The notes beneath the pieces are model-generated. The model saw only the letters and a list, made by a program, of their open reading frames with translations. It ran no database searches and was not told where the DNA came from. Shown here piece by piece: positions 58,200-64,000 of a stretch of 64,000 nucleotides of DNA. Each line of letters opens with the position of its first letter. The stretch's first letter is position 1. The position numbers and the translations under genes are program-made. The stretch covers positions 54,212,758 to 54,276,757 of the forward strand of contig OX485805.1 in the NCBI GenBank assembly GCA_950295325.1, given 5' to 3'. This stretch comes from Polytrichum commune. Taxonomy: Eukaryota; Streptophyta; Polytrichopsida; Polytrichales; Polytrichaceae.

Positions 58200-61100
58200 A
58201 TGCAAGGTAGGACTCGCTCACAAAAACCAAGTTTGATAGTAGGACTAGAGAAATCTACTCGAAAGAGGCGGTCCTCTAAAATCAGTGATAGATTAGAACA
58301 AGATAATGTTAGAATAGAGAGTTGTTTGAACGTCGAACCTAGGACTAGGTCAATTCTAGACACCTTAGAACTTGGAGCTCAACTTGAAGAGGAGATCACT
58401 CCCTCCAAATTGAGTGGTGAAACTTCTTCGGAAAATTACACACTTAGAGAAGAATTCCCGGTAGAAGTTGATAGGGGATTGTTGAATAGTTCACCGGTCA
58501 CCATGGCCGAGGAACGGGGGATGGATCCACCACCCATACCCCCAATTCCGCCCATACCTCCTATACCTCCAATAGACCCATTGGTTAGGCCAAGAGGCCT
58601 ACCAATTGTGGTTCCACAAAATTTAGCGGCGATGGATATGCCATCTCATCTCCCTAAATTTTATGGGACCAAGGATGAGGACCCCTCTCGGCACATGGAA
58701 CGGTATATCGAACGGTTGGCTAGCTTCCTCATAACCGACCCGGGTTATTGGTTAGTGTGGTTTCCTACCACTCTAGAGGGGGAAGCCTATGAATGGTATC
58801 GGGATCATGCCGAGGGACATTTTAGGGGATGGGAACAATTACAAAGGGAGTTTCTTAACGAATTTAGGCCGGAAGTGGGTCAAAGTACCGCATTAAGGGC
58901 ATTGTCGTCATTGAAGCAAGGAAGGGAGGAAGAAATTTCGGCTTACATTAGGAGGTTTGATTTAGTGTGCACTAGATTTGTGGGTACCATGCTCAACGAC
59001 GACACGCTAAAGCAATTTTTCATTCAAGGGTTTTTTAAGTCCGGAACTATTAGGGGTGTTCTAGAAAGGAATCCCTTGACCTTGGCGGATGCCATGCGTG
59101 CGGCTAGAGATATTGAAAACTTGGATAAAGATCACGAAAGGCTATGGAGAAGGGAGGATGAATTGATCCCACAATTCATCCCCATACGCCCTAGGGTGGT
59201 AGCGGTAGAACCCGCTAAGTATGAGAACCAAATTCCACATGCCATTGTGGACACCGGTCCCCGACCTTTAGCGGTTAGGGAACCGGCACCTCTTTTGGCA
59301 CTACCGGCCCCTAGAACGGATCCACACTTGGAGGAGGTTGAGAGAAGACTAGGTGCTAGCCAACTAGGATTCCAAGAGGCTATGATAAAACAAATGCAAA
59401 GCCTCACGGATCAAATGTCATTAATGATCCGGAGTCAACAACCGGGGCCTCCACCCCCGGTTGAGTCGGGTAGGCATTCTTCCGGATTATGGTGTGTCCA
59501 ATGTGGCCAACCGGGCCACACGCGTCAATTTTGTAGAAGTGGACAAAACCGTGACCAAAGAGGAAACGGTAACCCACCTCAACAAAATCAACGAGGTCAA
59601 GCGCCACCTCACTATGGAAATGGAAGCAATAGAGGACCACAACCTAGAGGGCAAGGTGGCCAAAATTTAGAGAAGAAGGAATTTCATCCCTTTTGTGGAA
59701 GGTGGCACGCTCAAGGACAATGTTGGTCCGAAGGTCAAGAGTTTAATTGTAGCAATTGTGGAGGAAGTCATCCCTCGGATACGTGTCGCCAACCGGACAA
59801 AATAATTAATGTCCCTTACCCGGTGGCTAATCCACAACAACAAGCAAGGGATAATATGCGAGGTGCTAGGCCACAAGGAGTACCGGCCAATGAACTTAGG
59901 CCACCTAACTTATACTATGACCATAGTAATGCTAGGCAAACTTTTCATCCACCGGCGGGCTTGCAAACTACAACCGGTTACATTCCAATACAAAATAGAC
60001 AAGGAGTTCCACCTAATGGTAGTAACGGGAGACAAGCGCCTCCAACGGATCCGGGACCATCTAACTCCCAAGATGTTAGGTTCATGGATGGAGTGTTGGA
60101 GGCCACATGTGATGACATGCTTCCTCTCCCAACGAGAATTGGAGAGGAGCAAAGTCAATGGCCTCCTCACACCAATGCTATTACATATGAGTTAGTGAAG
60201 GGTAAGGGTGTGGTTGAAGAAGCACCTGCACTAGCGGTAACTACTAGGGCTAGGAGAGGGGATGCCCCGTTGGAGGTAGGAATAGGAGAGCAAGGAAATT
60301 ACTCTTCGGATGAAGAGATTAATCTCTCCGAGTTGGATAGGGTAGCTAGAAGAGCTACTAAGGATGTGGAGAGGGAAAATATAATTTTACAAGATAGGGA
60401 GAGGACTAATGCGGTACATGACTTGGATAATAGCGATGTGGGTGAATGGGAAGGACCGGGGGTTCCCGTAGACGAATTCGACGTAGTGGGTAATTCTAAG
60501 GTGGAAAGATCTACCGGGTACGACTTGTGGGCGGACCTTAGTACACTCAAGGCGGATATTACTTTCGGCCAACTATTGGAAATTTCACCCACGGCAAGGA
60601 AAACATTAAAGGAGGGAATGCCGGTACACAAGAGGATGAGGAAGGTGAAAGCTAAAATAGCCGCTAGGATCCAATCACAAGGTGGAAGAGACGTGAAAGC
60701 TATAGAAATAGAAGTTGTTATAGTAGATAAGGTGGTTCCTAATGTGCTAGTCGACGGAGGGAGTAGTCTAAATATACTACCGGAGGATACTATGAAAAAA
60801 TTGGGACTTGGACTCACGGGGCCTTCACCTTTGGTCATAAATATGGCAAATCAAAGTTCGACTACGCCTTTGGGGATGATCAAGGATTGTAGAATGACTA
60901 CGGGAGGTGAGGAGTACTTGGTCACCTTCCATGTCATTAAAATGCACTCCAACAAGGACACCTTCCCCATTTTGCTAGGTAGGCCTTGGTTGCGGATGGC
61001 GAATGCTATGGTCAATTGGGGTGGACCTAAACCATCCATCACTTATGGTCCGGAGGGTAATAGGGTCATAGTGTCCATTGGTTCATTAGAAGGATGGATG

Positions 61101-63254
61101 AAGAAGGAGATGTATTTGCCATTGGAGAAGGAAATTGATGACTTAAACGAGAATGAGATTGGCAAGGCATTGGTGGGAGTCGTCCATCCCGAAGGTCAAA
61201 GGGTTGTTATAGATTCGGGCTCGGGAAGTCTAGGTCCTAATTTTTACAATTATGGGGATAATGGGGATTATGCCCAATGGCTAAGGGAGTACCCCGAGTC
61301 CGAGGTTGATGTAATGGTTACATTTCACCAAGTAGGCTTAGGGAGTGAATTTCCTAGTGTTAGTTTAGGAGAGGGCTCATTGTTGGAGCCATGTGAGGTG
61401 CTCACCGAGGAAGAGTGGGTTAGCGGTGGGTTAACACCTTGGGTAGATGACGTGGAAGAGGGTGAGGTTAGTTTAATTCATGTAGATGGGACTCAAGAGG
61501 AGGATGTGATTATTGAGTCATCGAAATTGGAGGAGCCTTTACATTTCAAGACCACGTCTACGGGGATAGTTGTAGGTCAAGATGTGAAAGATTACCCCAA
61601 TGTGCCTTCCGATTGGTATCGGAACAAAGAGGAACAAGCACATGTGTCGGAAGCGGATTGGCGGTACGTGGATGTGAAATTAAAGAATGGAAAAACCCGA
61701 CAAATGAAGATGGGCTCCAAATTGGGGGAGAAAGAGGTTAGGGAGTATAGCAATTTGGTGGATGAGTTTAGTGATACTTTTGCATGGTCCTACGATGAGC
61801 TTAAGGGAATTCCTAGGGAAATGGTAGAGCACCGGATTCCTTTAATTCCGGGGGCGAGGCCAATTAGACAAAAGGAGAGGAGGATGAATCCTCAATTGCA
61901 ATTGTTGGTGAAAGCGGAATTGGAAAGGTTATTGAAGGCCGGGTTTATCAAGCCGGTGGAAATCACGGATTGGGTTTCTCCTATGGTCTTAGTAAAGAAA
62001 AAAAATGGGAAATTAAGGGTTTGTGTCGACTATAGGAAATTGAATTCGTGCACACAAAAGGATCACTTCCCCTTACCTTTTATCACCTTGTTGCTTGAGG
62101 AGGTTGGAGGTCATTCGCGATATACCTTTATGGATGGGTATGCGGGTTATAATCAAATTTCCATAGCCCTCCAAGATATCCATAAAACGGCTTTTACTAC
62201 ACCTTGGGGTACTTTTGTGTGGGTAGTGATGCCATTTGGGTTATGTAATGCCCCGGCTACTTTCCAACGATTAGTAATGTATATCTTCACCGACTTGTTG
62301 TTCAAATCCATGACCGTCTTTGTGGACGATTTTAGCACACAAAGTAATGTGGATGATCACCTACATTGTGTTAGGGAGGCATTGGTTAGGTGTAGGAAGA
62401 TGAGGTTAGCATTGAACCCGGATAAGACATTTTTGGGAGTGAATAAGGGAGTGTTGTTGGGTTATGTTGTTAGTGAGAAAGGTAGAGAACCCGATCCGGA
62501 TAAGATTGCGGCCATAAGCGACTTGGCAACTCCAACCAATTCCAAGGGGATCTCTAAGTTGTTAGGACATGTGGGATGGTACCGGGAACTTATTCCTAAT
62601 TTTTCAAAGATAGCGGTGCCCATTACCCATTTGCTCAAAAAGGATGTCAAATTCGAGTGGACGGATGCTTGTCAAAAAGCCTTTGAGGAATTGCGGGATA
62701 GGTTGAGCACCTATCCGGTGTTGATACCACCCAATTGGGGTAAACCTTTTCACGTCTATTGTGATGCTAGTAATGTGGCAATAGGGAGTGCGCTTTGTCA
62801 AGCAACGGGAGAAAAAGAGAAGGATCAACCTATAGCTTATGCGAGTAAGCAATTGACCCCCGCCGAAAGAAACTACTCTACAACGGAGAGGGAGTGCCTA
62901 GCCATGGTGTTTTCCGTTAAAAAGTTTAGGCATTACCTCATGTGCAACCCGGTTGTATTTTTTGTTGACCACATGGCTATCAAGTATCTAATTAACAAGG
63001 CGGAGTTAAGTGGTAGGTTAGCTAGGTGGGTTTTGTTATTAGAAGAATTCGACTACACGGTGGAATATAAACCGGGTCGTATGCATTTACAAGCGGACCA
63101 CTTGTCTAGGTTGTCGGAGGAGATAGGAAAAAATCCGGTAAATGATATGTTAGTAGATGATAGCCTCTTTGTGGTCACTTCTACACCGGAGTGGTATGCG
63201 GGCATAGTGGAATTTCTAACAACCCACAAGTTGCCCAAAGAGTGGACAAAATAA
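58200..63254 (+). CDS. Ty3/gypsy Gag-Pol polyprotein (Gag, protease, RT, RNase H)
   Basis: A single 1684-codon ORF. The Gag core is at about residues 149-310 (FPTTLEGEAYEWYRD, REFLNEFRP). A zinc knuckle CVQCGQPGHTRQFC (about 432-445) is followed by a second, CSNCGGSHPSDTC (about 516-528). The protease-like active site is NVLVDGGSS (about 848-856). RT: KKNGKLRVCVDYRKLN (about 1265-1280), MPFGLCNAPATFQ, and the catalytic FVDD at 1374-1377 (an F at the first position is usual in Athila/Tat-type relatives). RNase H has YCDASN (about 1520-1525). It would make virus-like particles and copy the element RNA. The ORF ends in TAA just after RNase H. The next codons continue in the same frame into integrase, so full Pol would need readthrough of one stop or the stop is a mutation. 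No frameshift within the ORF. Confidence 0.93.
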   Translation: MQGRTRSQKPSLIVGLEKSTRKRRSSKISDRLEQDNVRIESCLNVEPRTRSILDTLELGAQLEEEITPSKLSGETSSENYTLREEFPVEVDRGLLNSSPVTMAEERGMDPPPIPPIPPIPPIPPIDPLVRPRGLPIVVPQNLAAMDMPSHLPKFYGTKDEDPSRHMERYIERLASFLITDPGYWLVWFPTTLEGEAYEWYRDHAEGHFRGWEQLQREFLNEFRPEVGQSTALRALSSLKQGREEEISAYIRRFDLVCTRFVGTMLNDDTLKQFFIQGFFKSGTIRGVLERNPLTLADAMRAARDIENLDKDHERLWRREDELIPQFIPIRPRVVAVEPAKYENQIPHAIVDTGPRPLAVREPAPLLALPAPRTDPHLEEVERRLGASQLGFQEAMIKQMQSLTDQMSLMIRSQQPGPPPPVESGRHSSGLWCVQCGQPGHTRQFCRSGQNRDQRGNGNPPQQNQRGQAPPHYGNGSNRGPQPRGQGGQNLEKKEFHPFCGRWHAQGQCWSEGQEFNCSNCGGSHPSDTCRQPDKIINVPYPVANPQQQARDNMRGARPQGVPANELRPPNLYYDHSNARQTFHPPAGLQTTTGYIPIQNRQGVPPNGSNGRQAPPTDPGPSNSQDVRFMDGVLEATCDDMLPLPTRIGEEQSQWPPHTNAITYELVKGKGVVEEAPALAVTTRARRGDAPLEVGIGEQGNYSSDEEINLSELDRVARRATKDVERENIILQDRERTNAVHDLDNSDVGEWEGPGVPVDEFDVVGNSKVERSTGYDLWADLSTLKADITFGQLLEISPTARKTLKEGMPVHKRMRKVKAKIAARIQSQGGRDVKAIEIEVVIVDKVVPNVLVDGGSSLNILPEDTMKKLGLGLTGPSPLVINMANQSSTTPLGMIKDCRMTTGGEEYLVTFHVIKMHSNKDTFPILLGRPWLRMANAMVNWGGPKPSITYGPEGNRVIVSIGSLEGWMKKEMYLPLEKEIDDLNENEIGKALVGVVHPEGQRVVIDSGSGSLGPNFYNYGDNGDYAQWLREYPESEVDVMVTFHQVGLGSEFPSVSLGEGSLLEPCEVLTEEEWVSGGLTPWVDDVEEGEVSLIHVDGTQEEDVIIESSKLEEPLHFKTTSTGIVVGQDVKDYPNVPSDWYRNKEEQAHVSEADWRYVDVKLKNGKTRQMKMGSKLGEKEVREYSNLVDEFSDTFAWSYDELKGIPREMVEHRIPLIPGARPIRQKERRMNPQLQLLVKAELERLLKAGFIKPVEITDWVSPMVLVKKKNGKLRVCVDYRKLNSCTQKDHFPLPFITLLLEEVGGHSRYTFMDGYAGYNQISIALQDIHKTAFTTPWGTFVWVVMPFGLCNAPATFQRLVMYIFTDLLFKSMTVFVDDFSTQSNVDDHLHCVREALVRCRKMRLALNPDKTFLGVNKGVLLGYVVSEKGREPDPDKIAAISDLATPTNSKGISKLLGHVGWYRELIPNFSKIAVPITHLLKKDVKFEWTDACQKAFEELRDRLSTYPVLIPPNWGKPFHVYCDASNVAIGSALCQATGEKEKDQPIAYASKQLTPAERNYSTTERECLAMVFSVKKFRHYLMCNPVVFFVDHMAIKYLINKAELSGRLARWVLLLEEFDYTVEYKPGRMHLQADHLSRLSEEIGKNPVNDMLVDDSLFVVTSTPEWYAGIVEFLTTHKLPKEWTK

Positions 63255-64000
63255 GAGAGAAGGAAGGTGAGGGTAAATAGTAGGCAATTTGTTGTAGTGG
63301 GCCATAGGTTGTTTAGAAGGGGGTCCGATGGTATTTTACGACGATGCGTGTCAAAAACGGAGGTTGAAGCGATTTTAATCGCTTGCCACGATAGCGCTTG
63401 CGGCGGTCACTTCTCGGGTCAACTCACCGGGCAAAAAATACTTAGAGCGGGCTACTTTTGGCCTACACTATTTAAGGACGCCCATGACTATGTAAGGAAA
63501 TGCGACGCTTGCCAACGGTATGCCCGAAACGACCTTAGAATGGAGATGCCTTTACATGTATCATTACCCTTAATTCCTTTCGAAAAATGGGGCATCGACT
63601 ATGTGGGTGAGGTCCATCCCCAATCTTCAAAAGGAATGAAATATATTGTGGTGGCAACCGAGTACCTCACCAAGTGGGCGGAAGCCAAAGCGGTGAAGAC
63701 CGACACGGCGGAACACGCGGCAACATTTATGTACGAAAACATAATTTCGCGGTTCGGGGTGCCGAAGATCCTAGTAAGCGATAGGGGTACTCACTTTTTG
63801 AATGACTTGATTCGAGAGATGACAGAGAAATTTAAAATTGATCACCGGAAGACTACTCCCTACCACCCACAAACCAATGGACAAACGGAAAGGGTTAACG
63901 GAATTTTGGTGAGTATACTACGCAAGACGGTTATAGACTCGAAGCGGGATTGGGATACGAAACTAACGGCGGCACTTTGGGCATACCGTACAACCTATAA
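63255..64000 (+). CDS. Ty3/gypsy integrase, in frame after one stop codon (partial)
   Basis: The frame of the Gag-Pol ORF continues without another stop from 63255 to the window edge. An HHCC zinc region (CHDSACGGH.., KCDACQRYA) is followed by the catalytic triad Asp (GIDYVGEV, codon at 63597), Asp (LVSDRGTHF, codon at 63780) and Glu (TNGQTERVNG, codon at 63888). The last two are separated by exactly 35 residues, as in DD35E integrases. The C-terminus lies outside the window, so presence of a chromodomain is unknown. No independent start codon is obvious near the beginning, so it depends on readthrough or is a disabled part of Pol. Confidence 0.85.

Overview
This window is eukaryotic and almost certainly plant nuclear DNA. 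Genes have GT-AG introns, a plant TIR-NB-ARC gene and a plant-type heavy-metal-associated (HMA) gene are present, and the rest is AT-rich sequence packed with plant-type transposons. Three genes for a fungal-fruit-body-type lectin, a family known from fungi and from bryophytes, together with the style of the TIR-NB-ARC gene, make a bryophyte the best guess, probably a moss. The species cannot be fixed from sequence alone. I saw no rRNA, tRNA or CRISPR array.

Layout. (1) 1-8.5 kb: two abutting repeat blocks, then a three-exon minus-strand TIR-NB-ARC gene with no LRR. Its TIR has Gln at the usual catalytic Glu position, and a Gly/Asp low-complexity linker leads to an unrecognised C-terminal region. 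(2) 8.5-23.6 kb: no gene until a minus-strand HMA gene (20.2-23.0 kb). This stretch holds second copies of both repeat blocks, one with a 334-bp triplication, and several MITEs, including a TAA-flanked Harbinger-like element and an 8-bp-TSD hAT-like element. (3) 23.7-28.8 kb: an old element bounded by diverged inverted arms, with no intact gene. (4) 29.0-44.4 kb: a large inverted-repeat structure. Each arm carries a lectin gene with its own TATA box. The centre carries a Mutator-like transposase gene (+), a small Ser/Pro/Thr-rich gene (+) and a long multi-exon zinc-finger-like gene (-). The centre is strewn with the octamer GTAACATG on both strands, 17 copies by eye. (5) 44.4-51.5 kb: a TIR-bounded element with an AT-hook ORF, then a third lectin copy in a near-identical inverted duplicate of the right arm. 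(6) 51.5-55.2 kb: a non-autonomous hAT element with a perfect 8-bp TSD, and an inverted tandem-repeat element. (7) 55.2-64.0 kb: the 5' part of a Ty3/gypsy retrotransposon: 2.08-kb LTR, PBS-like site, leader and a gag-protease-RT-RNase H ORF. The integrase is in the same frame after a single TAA and runs off the window.

The most unusual part is region 4. It reads as a giant Mutator-like unit that encodes a transposase plus two other proteins, carries lectin genes in its inverted arms, and has a dense dispersed octamer inside exons, introns and spacers. The arrangement resembles VANDAL-type MULEs, whose extra proteins bind short motifs scattered through their own DNA, but that parallel is inference.
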